Shown here piece after piece: positions 1 to 10,193 of a DNA stretch of 64,000 nt. Position numbers and translations under genes: made by a program. The stretch is from Euglena gracilis (lineage: Eukaryota > Euglenida > Euglenophyceae > Euglenales): the NCBI GenBank assembly GCA_039621445.1, contig CP154954.1, forward strand, positions 51,789,526-51,853,525. Direction: 5' to 3'. Numbering within the stretch: the first letter of the stretch is position 1; each line of letters opens with the position of its first letter. The notes beneath the pieces were generated by a model, which was not told the DNA's origin, did no database searches, and saw nothing but the letters and a program-made list of their open reading frames with translations.

Positions 1-339
1 AGCAATCTGCCCAAAAATGTCACGAACAGGATTAAAAATGACGTATATCAGAGTGGGGTCGGCCGACTGGTCAGTCGACAACCCACCCCCCCACCCCCAC
101 CCTATTGCCCCCCGCGGCACCCGAGCCATTGGCAATCTGGGCCCACGGCATCGGTTTTGGAAAAGAAGATTGAAAATTTCGAAAAATCTTGCCCCCCCAC
201 CCAGGAGCTACCAGGGTCACCCAGAGGAGCGGGGCCGGAGAGCGAAGACCCCCGAGGCCCCGAAGCCAGAGTGCCCCCGGCAACCACAGACCCCCAGACA
301 CAGCCCATTTTTTATTTCGGCATTTTGTTTTGGGGCCCC
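1..339. other. no gene recognised; C-rich intergenic DNA
   Basis: Only short, C-rich, low-complexity frames are present here. I see no domain, splice-bounded exon or repeat mate for this stretch. Confidence 0.5.
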
Positions 340-1241
340 CCTTATTGTTGTGTCCACCTCCATCAGCAGGGCGTTGTGGGCCTGGATCACCTGCCCATGG
401 GTGGTGATCTCGGCCCACAGCTCCTGCAGGCTGTGGCCCTGCCCTCAGCCCTTGTCCTTAGCTCCCTTTATATCTTCCCTTATGGCCCCTTGTTGTTCGG
501 CGATGGTTGTGGCCTGGCCGTCCAGCTCTGCTCGAAAATTTTGTAGGGCCTGTGCAATCCCTGCATTTCTTTCTCGCATCCCCCATCGTCCACCAGGGTC
601 ACCAGCCAGGCGAGGGGCAGGGGTTTAACGAGGCGATGGCTGGGCGGGTAAAAAAACATTGAAGAGCTGCTTGTCACCTCCGTCTGTACCACGGAGGAGG
701 TGACGAGGAGCAAGGAACTGGCCAGCGGGCGGCAGCAGGCCCAGGCCGAGGCCCTGGACCAAAAAATTAAACCAGCTGACGGGTGAACTCGGGGCCTCGA
801 GCCCTTGGACCCTCTGGGCTAGTTGGGCCACAGTCCCGAGGCCTTCGCTCAGCCGGTTGGTCACCAGCTCGCTCAGGGCTGTCATCCCCCCAGCAAAATT
901 TCCATTTGTTTCTGCTGCAGCTTTTGAAAGTTTTCAGCGAGCTGGGACGCTAGCCCAGCTTGGGTTCTTTCCATTTGATCCACCACTCCTTGGAAATTTT
1001 CAGTGACCCGCTGAAACTGCAAGGACACCGACTGCTCCAGGCGGCTAACTGAAGCAGCTGTGGTGGCCCCTCTCTGTCTCGCCGACCACTGATTGACTTG
1101 GACTAATGGGCCGCCCAATTGGGTTGTCGGCCGACCAGCCCCCCCCCCCCTCCTCTGTCTCCTGTCTGGGGCTAATCGACGCCCCGTTCCATTCCCTTTT
1201 GCCCCATTTTGTTGTGTTATTTTTTTGCAGTGTGGCAGCAC
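340..1241 (-). pseudogene. decayed coiled-coil retroelement ORF (Gag-side)
   Basis: On the minus strand, consecutive frames encode a helical, Gln/Glu/Leu-rich protein with heptad spacing. From upstream to downstream it contains a Gly/Arg-rich basic start, then SVSLQFQRVTENFQGVVDQ, a stretch ending QQKQMEILLGG, TNRLSEGLGTVAQLAQRVQ, NAGIAQALQNFRAELDGQ and LQELWAEITTHGQVIQAHNA. At least three frame changes or stops break it, near 885, 600 and 450. The style resembles the large coiled-coil ORF of the Ty3/gypsy element at 41,407-43,503, with repeated 'Q-x2-L-Q' heptads and an RNA-binding-like basic start, so I read it as a remnant of that kind of retroelement. No LTR, PBS or pol remnant was found beside it. 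A host coiled-coil exon is the alternative. Confidence 0.45.
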
Positions 1242-2689
1242 AATGATATGCAGCTGACAGGATGTTATTGGCCTCGAGCCAAAGAGTGCGGTTCAGAGGA
1301 AACATTCAAGTTGTTATCTGTGCCTATGTTTGCATCGTAATGCTGCTGGCCTTCAGTTTTATCCCCAGAGAGTCAATACTGGTCAACCAACCAGGCTTTT
1401 TCTTGATTTCGAGGGTGAGCCGATTTACAAGATAGCACATATTTATGTGCAATCTTGAAATCTGTCACTGGTCAAAATGGGGGGGGGGAATTTTCTGAAA
1501 CGTTCATGTTGGTCAAATTTCGCATGGAAATTAGGTCTCCCCACTGTCCCCCAATAATCCCCCCACGGTCTTCACCAAAGTCAACAACGTCAAGCAAGGA
1601 GACTCCGGTTGTAAGAGTGCACATGCTGTTGCTCTTTTCGTTCTTTTCTGTTTGGCATTTTGGTTCTTTGTTGCGAATTGTTCGACAAAAAACTTTTTTC
1701 AGAAAAGTTTCTTCGTTGAAAGAGAATGTGTGAACCCCCCCTAGGTCTTAGGAACGTTCTTGCCTTTTGGACTGAGATTGACCAGAAGGTTATGGAAGAA
1801 TTGTACAATTGAAGGGATGGGGGATGGTTCGCCACCAAGCTGTCACCTGCATCGCCGCACTCTGGGAAAAAAGTCCAAGGTTCTCTGGTGCCAAAGTTTG
1901 GCCAGCCCCCTCATATGTGGAATATTTTCTGAAGGGGGAAGCCTTTGGGGTCGGACATCTGGGGAATTCCCAAGGCCATATTTGTTCCCAAGGCCACACC
2001 ATACGCCACATTTGTGAAATTTGAGACAAAACAAAAGCCAAGAACGATTTGCAACCAACAAAGCAACAATCATCAAAGCCAAGGGTGTTCACTCACCCCC
2101 ATGAACCCCTGTGAAACATTCTTTTTACTGTATTTTCCCCAAGGCTGCTCTGTATTCAAAATAAATAAGCAGTGAAGAGCTGGGCATTGTGCTTTTTAAG
2201 ACATTCTTATTATAAATTTTAGGCAGTTCCAGCCCGGAATCAGCCAGCAGCCTCTTTCCAGCCACGCCAAATTTTCCAGCCTCTGAGCTGGACCCTCTGG
2301 GGTGCTTAGGCAACACCGTGACCACAAACAAAGAGCCTTTCCTTGCTTCTCTTGGAGTGGGGTGATGGCACGGCACAGATTTTTACGTGGTGCAACACAC
2401 AAGTGAATCCTGAGCTGCATTTTTCTATTCTCTCCATTTCCCCCACCTTTATTCCTTCAGGAATTTTTTCCTTGTATGAAGTCCTCTCCAAACCCCTTCC
2501 CCAGTTTCCCCAATTCCAACAATTATTTGCCTGTAGATGTCGATAGATTTGTGCCATGATTTTTAACTGCCAAATTAGAGACCAATAGCTATTATCACAT
2601 GGAACAATGCAGTTGAGCAGAATGATTACCAACAGTGCTATAATCAGGAGGCACTTGGGGCTGTTTCGAGAATCAATTACCACCAGCAG
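1242..2689. other. no gene recognised; intergenic or intronic
   Basis: No convincing exon was found. The stretch has a G-run near 1480-1490 and one member of a dispersed repeat at 2235-2300, listed separately. Confidence 0.4.
2235..2300 (+). repeat. dispersed repeat, mate at 8015-8078
   Basis: A segment of about 65 bp around TCAGCCAGCAGCC...CCAGCCTCTGAGCTG occurs here and again at 8015-8078 in the same orientation with a few differences. Both copies sit in AT-rich non-coding DNA and are followed by C/G-rich sequence. The function is unknown; it may be the conserved end of a small non-autonomous transposon. Confidence 0.6.
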
Positions 2690-2929
2690 TCAAACCACAG
2701 ACAGGCAGCTGGCATACAAACAAGCGGTCCATCGACAGAGGGATGCCTCCCAACTTCTTTCAGCAGCCGTCGACACCAGTGACTGCAGAGTTGGGAACTT
2801 CGTGTCCACATCCCTCCTCCTTGCTGCTGTTTTGTCGCTCTGGAGTTGGATCAGGCGGATCCAAAAGTCTGAATTCCCGCTGGTGATGACGATGAGTTCC
2901 ACAGGTGTGATGTGAGCTTTTGTGTTTTC
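2690..2929 (-). CDS. candidate terminal exon, unknown protein
   Basis: On the minus strand a pyrimidine-rich tract ending TTTTGCAG lies directly before an 80-codon open frame. The frame begins with Glu-Asn-Thr-Lys at 2929 and ends at a TGA at 2690-2692. It has protein-like composition, including HITPVELIVITSGNSDFWIR and a later STAAERSWEASL. The first part loosely recalls the 'x-V-x(5)-S-x-DFW' strand pattern of Tudor-like folds, which is only a weak inference. The acceptor and stop make a last exon plausible. Upstream exons would lie at higher coordinates, perhaps 4647-4794. Confidence 0.35.
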   Translation of the reverse strand, partial: ENTKAHITPVELIVITSGNSDFWIRLIQLQSDKTAARRRDVDTKFPTLQSLVSTAAERSWEASLCRWTACLYASCLSVV

Positions 2930-3394
2930 CTGCAAAATGCATTCACTGTATCGTTCTGCCGCCCCCCTGGAGGGGGGAGGTACCTGCCAAATATAGGCAC
3001 CCCTGAGCACTTTAAAATTCCACATGGGCTTGGTCAAAGTCATGCTTTTCAACAACCACTGGTCTAAAAAATAACACATTTTACAGATATATAAACAAGA
3101 ATAAGAATTTTTATGGAAAAAAGGAGATAGAGCGGCAGCGTCTGCAAGCTCTTTTAAAAGGCAAAATGGTCGCATAACGAACCGACACCTCGGTGCAAAT
3201 GAGAAGGGGGGTTTACAGCGTACAAGAGATGCCAAATTTACTGCCATTATGGTCACCTGCAGTCCAAACAGAATAGAAAAGATCAACCTTATTGATTATT
3301 GGACATGACAAGCGTCCTAAAAACCTTTGCTGTTAGGTTTTGTATTGCCATGTTACTTTCACACAACGAAGCCACGTGCATTCATCCTCTCCCT

Positions 3395-3690
3395 GGGTCG
3401 TCACCCCCAATAAACAACAGTCCATCTGTTCACATTTTTCCAAAAAGTTGACGCTGGGGAGCCTGAGTGCTTTTTTGTGTTTACTGCAACCACCTTGTGC
3501 TTCTGTGCTTTGCCTTGGTGTACCGCATGCAAGAGAGGGGGTCGGTAGAAATGGATTTCTGCTTTTTTTTTCTGCAGGGATCGGTGTAAATGGGGGGAGT
3601 CGGTATACATGGATTTCTTTTGATTTCTCTGGGGGTGGAGGCATAAATGGGGGGAGGCGGTATAAATGGGAGGTTGGTCTAAATGGGCCC
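3395..3690 (+). repeat. dispersed repeat R1 with CGGTATAAATGG units; inverted mate at 16,500-16,920
   Basis: Positions 3398-3480 are nearly the reverse complement of 16,684-16,772; both contain a segment complementary to AACAGTCCATCTGTTCACAT and an AAAAAGTTGACGCTGGGGAG-like stretch. Beside it, 3580-3690 contains several imperfect units of (T/C)GGTRTAAATGGGGGG followed by TTTCTTTTGATTTCTCTGG. The mate region carries the complementary units CCATTTATACCG and CCATTTATGCCG. This is a dispersed repeat family with short internal tandem units, probably a non-autonomous transposon of unknown class. Confidence 0.6.
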
Positions 3691-3760
3691 CACTTGGCAC
3701 GACAAGCCCCCCCCCCCCCCCAGCCTGACCCCCTTGGCATGGCATGCTGACCCATGTAAG

Positions 3761-4646
3761 CCGATTTTGTGATTTTCCGTTGGCGTCAAACGCGCCGGCC
3801 GGCCAAAGAACATCCATATTTTGCAGCTTTTTAGGAGAATTTTCCATTATTTGCCGAAATGGTCCATTTTTCCAAATTTGTCTTCTTTGAGGTACTTTGG
3901 TTCAGTTGGGGGGTCAAAAGATTCATTACAAAATAAATGGAAATTTTCATGAGACTAATTTTTGAATTTTTTTGATATTTTTACCAAAACTTGCCTGTTC
4001 CCCCCTTCCTCAAAGTAATCCACTAGTGTTTTGGGGCACATGGAATGGAAAATGCTTCATTTTGGCTCAAATCCGGCAGATTTTTGGCCTTTTCGGAACC
4101 CGATTTTCTGTATGGGTTGGGTTGGCATGGGACCCCCCCCTCGGACCCCCTTGGCACGGCACGAACCCCCCGCCCACCTGAACGGGCAGCAATCCAGGCC
4201 CCATTTCATCTCAACATCTCTGGAGGACTCAGAACTCATTTATCACAGACCTGCCATTTTGTGGACCACCTGAAGTGGGAACTCCAGCTGTGTTCTGTGC
4301 CCATGTGGTTCTAGACATTTTTCTTTTGCTGTTGCATCCTCAAAAGTGACCAGGGTGTCCCCACGGGTATAACCATCATAAGTGCTTCAGTCGCAGCAAA
4401 CAACAGTGACAATGGCAGTGCAGTGTATTTGGGTTGAGATTGAAGAGCAACAGAAGTGCCATGTCCACGTGTGGCCTCATAAATCGAATGAACTCAATGT
4501 GAGTTTTTTGTTGTTGTCAGTTTGGTTAATGAGATTTCTGTTTTTTGGGGCAAAAGGCTGTTTTTTTCGCAAGAAGAAATAAAAACCGTTTGTTGCTCTG
4601 GTTTGTCACTCCGACAATTGTGGGCATCCACGTCGCTGCCTCATCC
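3761..4646. other. no gene recognised
   Basis: T-rich DNA with C-runs. The motif GACCCCCTTGGCAYGGCA occurs near 3727 and again near 4144, so part of this is repeat-derived. No exon is supported. Confidence 0.4.
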
Positions 4647-4794
4647 TCACTTTTCAATGTGCAGATGTGATCGATACCCAAGTGAAGGTTTCCGGCGAGC
4701 CGGCATTATGGCCTCATTTTGGGCAGTTTGTTTGCAAACAGGCTGGCTTTCCTCCAGCTCCAACACAGGCATCCGCAGATAGAGAGAGGTAAAC
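4647..4794 (-). CDS. candidate exon, unknown protein
   Basis: On the minus strand the tract CTGCTCCAATTCAG forms a good acceptor, and the open frame begins right after it at 4794. The frame contains FTSLYLRMPVLELEESQPVC, then a basic stretch PARRKPSLGYRSHLHIEK, and stops at 4647. A donor-like GTATCG at about 4677 could end the exon earlier. Composition is protein-like but no family is recognised. It could belong to the same minus-strand gene as 2690-2929. Confidence 0.3.
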
Positions 4795-5035
4795 CTGAAT
4801 TGGAGCAGGGCAAATAGAGTCCCCTGAGCTTGCCATGCTGGTTGACCCACCGTCGCAAAACCCGATGAAAATACACAACCAACCTTTCTCTTTATTTCAC
4901 CAGTCGAAAGGTTCTGCAGGTGATCTGCAACGCTGAATCCAATCGGGGTAACAATGCACTCATTGCTTGTTTGCGTGAATGCGTGCCTTATTTTTTGAAA
5001 GAATTTGCCACTGCAAGCTGATTAAAGGTGTGTTT

Positions 5036-5318
5036 GAACCGATGGGGGTTTTTCCCTGACGGGTTTTTCCCTGACGGGGTTTTCCTAACCCCCCCCCCCA
5101 AATAACCCCCCCCCCCCGGTGTGTTATTTGGGCACCCGAGCTGGGGCCCCAGGGGGGGGGGTGTTATTGGGGGGGGTGTTATTTTTACATGGAAAACCAA
5201 AGGAAAACAGGGGGGGGGGTGTTATTTGGGCGCTCGAAATCGGCCCCCGAGGGGGGGGTGTTATTTGGGGGGGGGTGTTATTTGGGAGGGGGGGTGTTAT
5301 TTGGGAGGGGGTGTTTAG
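5036..5318. repeat. G-rich tandem TGTTATTTGGG repeats
   Basis: Four to six imperfect units of (G)nTGTTATTTGGG lie between 5119 and 5318. Two inverse units, CCCCCAAATAACCCCC, precede them at 5090-5118, so the block can fold back. A shorter tandem GGGTTTTTCCCTGAC occurs at 5046-5085. G-runs of 7-10 in the plus strand give strong G-quadruplex potential. Interspersed unique sequence argues against a telomere. Confidence 0.7.
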
Positions 5319-5382
5319 TTTGACAGGTGCAATCTGTTCTGCAAGCTTCTGTGGCATAGTGTCCTTGAAAAAAAAGCGGTAA

Positions 5383-5545
5383 AATATGTGAGCCTGTCCT
5401 GAATAGATGTGCCGAGAGTTCGTCTTCCTTTCCTTTCCTGCCCTGCGAGGCCCTTGAGGATCTCACGCAGGCTGCTTTCTCCCAGCCAAAGAGCAACAGC
5501 TGCATGAACTTCAACAGGAAATTGTAGATCCACATGTTCATCAAA
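5383..5545 (-). CDS. candidate exon, unknown protein
   Basis: The minus-strand frame reads FDEHVDLQFPVEVHAAVALW, then a short linker and REILKGLAGQERKGRRTLG, and stays open to about 5383. The amphipathic, charged composition is protein-like, unlike its low-complexity neighbours. I found no clean acceptor upstream, and the downstream T-run followed by AAG looks like an intron end, so the borders are uncertain. It may belong to the same putative minus-strand gene as 4647-4794. Confidence 0.25.
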
Positions 5546-6343
5546 TGTTTTATTTTGAAAATTGCAAAGGGTGATTATTCCAGGTCCAAGATTTTCGGGT
5601 GGGGGGAGACTCTTTTGAAAGCTCAGAACAATTTACCAACCTGGAAAGAAATCCTTTCGCACCATCTCTCCAAATTTATGCCAAACATGGGCTAGCTTTA
5701 ACTTTTCAACATCCCTCTGCTCTTTCGACCTTTTCAGTAGCATTTTGTAAGGTATCTGTCGAAACCAACAGCCTGAATTTGCGGATTTGTACCTCTACCG
5801 GTTCGACAGCACCATAGACTACAATCAAGCCTTTGCTTTATTTTGTAGTGTTTGCTTTTGCTGTTTTTTTTTGTTCTATTGCTCCTCCTGACATGTGGGA
5901 CCGTGGCCACCTGGCTGGTGGAGACTCCAGTGAATCTTGCCAGGGGTCAGCTACGTTGTCTTCCTGCAGCCAGCGAGTAATATCCTCCTTGACAAAAAAA
6001 ATAGCTTCCCAGCAAGTTTTTTTTTTGGGTGCCCCCCCCCCCCAGGGACGTTCTGTCCACAGCTGGAGCAATCCTGCCCAGCTATGCCCTGTTAAACAAA
6101 GGCCTGATAATGATGCATTGGCACGGCTCTCACAGAAACTGCGCGTGGACAGTGAGCGACTGGATGTCAATGATCATGACTTCGAGGTCGAAGCCTGCAG
6201 ATCCATCCAGGCACTCCCCCACCCTTCGGATGCAACATCTGTGGACATCCTGTGGACGGACCTCAAAATGAGATTTTGCTGCTAAAAAGGATGAAACACG
6301 ACATCTCCCACGAGTGCTTAGATTTGATACGTTGCCGCAGTGA
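5546..6343. other. no gene firmly supported
   Basis: A plus-strand frame of 150 codons (5833-6285) contains a charged stretch (LARLSQKLRVDSERLDVNDH) that could be an exon. No splice sites or family support it. Confidence 0.25.
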
Positions 6344-6451
6344 AAGCTTTCAAAAAGATTTTCAGCATTTGAAGCACGTGTTCACAGTGCAAGGTTCAAG
6401 CTTTCAAAAAGATTTTCAGCATTTGAAGCACGTGTTCACAGTGCAAGGTTC
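6344..6451 (+). repeat. perfect 54-bp tandem duplication
   Basis: The 54-bp unit beginning AAGCTTTCAAAAAGATTTTC occurs twice head-to-tail (6344-6397 and 6398-6451) without mismatches. The length is a multiple of three, and an open frame through both copies repeats SFQKDFQHLKHVFTVQGS. The identity implies a recent duplication. Confidence 0.9.
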
Positions 6452-6887
6452 ACTTGGCAATGGGGAAACCACCAATGCCATGCAACCACTATTTTTTGTG
6501 GTTTTTGGAAAAATTGCAATTTTTGGTTTTTTTTCTTTGTTCTTTGTCGTGTTCTTCTTTGTGTTTTAATTTGATTCTGCTGGGAATGAACTGAAATATC
6601 TGAACCCTGAACCGGCGTTTTCCCTAAAACCGAAATTTTCCTCGAATTTTTGTCCCAAAGGTGGACCTTTTTCTGGGAAGAATGTGGAGCGCGCGGAGTT
6701 TTCTTTTCTAAGGCCAGAGTGCTGTTAGTGCTTTGGAATATCACCTGCCCTGACCTGAAAACCTGAACTTACAGCTACTCCAGTCCCTCAAGTTCACATG
6801 AACATTATGGGGTTTGGACAGGGTCGCACTGTTCTTTCACTACGGACAGTGGCACTTTACTTGTAAATGACCCCCTTCTTCTGTCAG

Positions 6888-6969
6888 GCGATGGTGGACC
6901 TATATTTTATGGAGGAGTGGTACAACCCGCTCATCGTCAAGAGCAACAGCAAGCGACTTCGCGCCATCC
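6888..6969 (+). CDS. candidate exon, unknown protein
   Basis: The acceptor CCCTTCTTCTGTCAG (ends 6887) precedes an open frame containing MVDLYFMEEWYNPLIVKSNS and then a basic KRLRAIR. A donor-like GTAGGA follows at 6970. The exon-like codon content contrasts with the T-rich flanks. No family is recognised. Confidence 0.35.
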
Positions 6970-8014
6970 GTAGGAAATGTGCTGGGGACCGTGGCCAGCG
7001 TTGTGGCCTCCAGGCTGGTTCGAGCCACGCAGCACCCTCTGGAGGTTTTTGAAGTCAGCAGCAGAAGGAGTGCATTTTTCAACACTCCAAGTATCATGCA
7101 ATTGGAGTACTCTGCCAATCGGGGTTGATGTGGGGGATAACAAATACAGGAGGATTTCCACCAGTTACCAGTTGAGCTTTATTGTAGGTTAGCCACATCA
7201 TCCCACGCAATTCTTTTGTGCATTTGTGCAAACGGCCCACTTCAAAGCCAACCAACGGCCTCCTATGCCAGCCTGTTTAAAATTAAGGTAATGAGAATCT
7301 TTTTGGTACCTCTCCTGCATTCATGTGGTTCTGGAGCCCTTCCTATGAACATTGGTCATTTTTTTGAGTGGTCTTGCGCCATTGCGCAAATGAATCATTC
7401 AAATGGTTTATTTGCGCAGTAACACAAGCAACAAGAATTTATTTATTTTTAAAGCCTGTACAGCGATTTTCTTCTGAGGCAAATTCAGAATGGGAACACG
7501 GCGTCCGTGAAAAGTCAATATGTTGTACAAGCACGTCTGAGGGGGCCAAAAGAAAGTGAGTCAGGGCATTGCATAATCATCCATTTGCAGCCAACGGACT
7601 GCACACATTTTTTTGACTGAAAGACCAAAAGACCCAGTTGAAGAGAGCTTTGCAGCTCATTTTTTCAAAGGTCAAATTTTAATTGCCATTTATTTTGATT
7701 CTTCAGGAGTGGAGATTTCAAGTGGTCTGTATGTGCAAATGCACGGACCATTTCACACATTTGAAAGATGGGCAGCTGCACGAACAGTCTGTTTGCGCAA
7801 TTGTTCAAGTCGTCCGTTTGCGCAAATATGGAACAACAAATTCTCAAAGCTCGGTTTCATCTGAATTGAATCAAACCTTTTCCCTGTTGATGAGGTAGCT
7901 GTTGGGCAGTCCCCAACCATACGTGCTGGGTGTGTGCCTTTATGCTTTGGGGACGCCTGCTCTGGGGCAGCCAAACAGTCTTAGTCTTTGAACTTCCCTC
8001 TGCAGTCCTGGGAA
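6970..8014. other. no gene recognised; TTTGCGCAA repeats
   Basis: The palindromic decamer TTTGCGCAAA or close variants occur at about 7383, 7418, 7792 and 7814, in both orientations. The rest is unremarkable AT-rich DNA. Confidence 0.4.
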
Positions 8015-8078
8015 ACGTCAGCCAGCAGCCGTTTCCCAGCCAGCCCAAATTTCCAGCCTCTGAGCTGACCCTCCCGGG
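8015..8078 (+). repeat. dispersed repeat, mate at 2235-2300
   Basis: This is the second copy of the GTCAGCCAGCAGCCG...CCAGCCTCTGAGCTGA repeat. It is followed at once by a poly-G run (8082-8091). Confidence 0.6.
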
Positions 8079-8085
8079 GGGGGGG

Positions 8086-8890
8086 GGGGGCAGCTCAAGC
8101 AGCACTCTGGAGGGGGCTTTTCAAAAAAAAGTTGGTGGTTGGGTTTGGGCCCGGGAAAAGAGCCCCCCCCCCCTCTCCTTGGCCGCTAAGTGAATATGAA
8201 CCTGGCAGGGGATTTGCCCCAGGGCTGTACAGGAATCCTCGAAACCCTATGGTTGGTGGGTTGGGGGGTCAACGCCCCCATTCTGGTGGGTGGGGGGGTC
8301 CAGGCCTTCCTGTATATCCGGGGACGCCGATTTTAGGCAGAATTTTCCTTGTGTGGTGCTGTGGTGGGGGGGGGGTTGATCCATCCACCCCATGTTCCAG
8401 GTGGGGGTCGACTCCCTGCACAGCCCTGCTTTGCCCCTGAGATTCCCAATAACCTGCCGCTTCGACAGATCAAAAAAGAGGGAATGGAGCTCTTTGATTC
8501 TGGGGTCAAATGGTGGTTGCACGTCAAATCGAACAGATCACGCCGTTGTTGGTGTTTCCTACACCAAGACAACAGGTCCCATTAGTTTGCCCATTCGGGG
8601 ACGTTAAGACCCTCCGACTGTCTCTGGCAATCGCTCCCTTTCCGCAATGTTGTTGCTGGGATCCAAGTCCCTCACCACGACCCCTCCCCATGTCGTAACC
8701 TCCTCCCCCCAATAGAAGCATGGATGCGCTTATAGTGGACCGCTGCCTCCGGCGGCGGCGGTGGCGGCAGGGTTCTCTTCTATCTGGACCCTCCGCGTGA
8801 TTTTTGTTGATTTCCTTCAGAAATTTCTTCAAAGTGGGGGTGCGCTTGGAATGGACCGCCGCCCTCGATGGCTTTTATTTGGACCCTGCG
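8086..8890. other. no gene recognised; C/G-run-rich DNA
   Basis: Many G- or C-runs and a short CGG-triplet patch (8747-8770). The phrase TATTTGGACCCTGCGC near 8877 is nearly repeated at 8782. No exon is supported before 8898. Confidence 0.35.
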
Positions 8891-8897
8891 CTTGTAG

Positions 8898-9065
8898 CGG
8901 CCCCGCACTTCTATTTGGGGTTTACGGCATCCCACGGGCCCCGGGCCCCACCTGAACCCCAAGCTGCTCCACGCCAGCAAGGTCATGAACGCGGCCCACG
9001 TGCCCGAGGTCAGCGAACGCGTGTGGGACTTCGCCCTGTCCACCGGGGGGCTGGTGCTGGTCCTC
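8898..9065 (+). CDS. candidate exon upstream of the P-loop kinase exons
   Basis: After CGCTTGTAG, a GC-rich open frame runs about 56 codons. It includes HLNPKLLHASKVMNAAHVPE, then VSERVWDFALSTGG, with a possible donor GTGACG at 9066. GC-rich third positions match the later exons of the P-loop gene, which suggests the same gene or a neighbour on the same strand. Its domain identity is unknown. Confidence 0.4.
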
Positions 9066-9282
9066 GTGACGGCGGAGTACTGCTCTGGCCGGCCCTGCCC
9101 CCGACAGTCAAGAGAAGTGCCCTGACCAGTGCTGCAATTATGGTTTGTGGGTTTTTTTGTGGTTCCATCTTCTTGACGCCGGGCAGTCACACACACACTC
9201 CACGCCGAAGGGGCAGCAGGCCGTTGGCGGCTGCAACGACCTGGTGCCTATCTTTGGAGCAGCGGCGCAGACCGTGCAGGAA

Positions 9283-10185
9283 CAGGCTTCTGCTTAAGGG
9301 GTCGCCGTGCCCCCTTGGGGGAGGGGGCTTGTCTGCAACTAGTCCAAGTTTTGCTGGCGGAAATCATAGTGGACCCCCCGCGGTGGTCCGCCAGTAGGGC
9401 CAGCTTGTGGATTTTGTTTTCAAGTGACTGGCGCGAAGCTTTTTTGGACTCCCAAAGCTTGCCCAAAAGTCCCATTTTTTGACATTTTTTTGCGATTTTT
9501 TAAAAAAAACAAAATCAGCAAAAAAATGCATTTAAAACCTCATTTCCATCTCGGTGCACATCGCCAGAGGAAAATATTCTCCAGTCGGGCAGACCTTCGG
9601 ATTGGAAGGACCTCCGGACCAGGCATTTGCTTAAGGGATTGCAGTCCCACCCCCCCCCCCCCCGGGGGGGGCTGGACTGCAGCTAGTCCAAACCTGGCTA
9701 GTGGGATTTCGAGCAGACCCCCCCCCCCCCGGGGGTCTGCTAGCAGGGCTAGCTAGTGGAATTTTTTTTCCAGTGACCAGCGCAAAGCGCGCCCAAAATT
9801 TTTTTTGGACCCCCAAAAATGGCCAAAAATGCCCGTTTTTGACCATTTTTGGGAATTTTTGGAACAAAATCAGCCAAAAACCTATTAAAAACCTCATTTT
9901 TCCTCCAGCGCGCAGCGCCGGAGGAAATTTTTTTTTCCAGTTCGGGGGACCTCGGACCCCCCCCCCCCTCCGGGGGAGGGGGGGTCCAGCTAGTCCATTT
10001 TTTCCAGTGTCTAGCCGATTGGCTGGCCAGCATCCCCCCCCCCCCCCCGGGGTCCTTAAGCAAATGCCTGCTCCGGACCTCCGGACTAGCTAGCTAGACC
10101 CTCCCCCAGGGGGAGGGGGCCTAGCTAGTGGCTTCTTTTCTAAAGGCTGGTAAACTCTGAGGTAGTGTCCTTAAGCAAAAGCCTG
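9283..10185. mobile_element. hAT-like MITE, copy C (outer, interrupted)
   Basis: The terminal inverted repeats are CAGGCTTCTGCTTAAGG at the left and CCTTAAGCAAAAGCCTG at the right. They are flanked by TGCAGGAA (9275-9282) and TGCAGGAG (10,186-10,193), an 8-bp target duplication with one mismatch. Eight-bp duplications and CAGG-type ends are typical of hAT elements. No transposase is encoded. The body contains C/G-run palindromes, and a second copy is inserted inside at 9620-10,070. Confidence 0.75.
9620..10070. mobile_element. hAT-like MITE, copy A (nested in copy C)
   Basis: The ends are CAGGCATTTGCTTAAGG and CCTTAAGCAAATGCCTG, a perfect 17-bp inverted repeat. The 8-bp target duplication CTCCGGAC is perfect (9612-9619 and 10,071-10,078). 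The 451-bp body is almost entirely short palindromes around poly-C/poly-G runs (for example AGCAGACCCC...GGGGTCTGCT) plus a middle block with CCAAAAATGGCCAAAAATG. It is closely similar to copy B at 22,860-23,252. It is non-coding and presumably mobilised by a hAT transposase elsewhere. Confidence 0.9.
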
Positions 10186-10193
10186 TGCAGGAG

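Noticed and set aside
5087-5318. An internal telomere tract
   Set aside because: Units are irregular, partly inverted and interrupted by unique sequence; no constant hexamer or heptamer.
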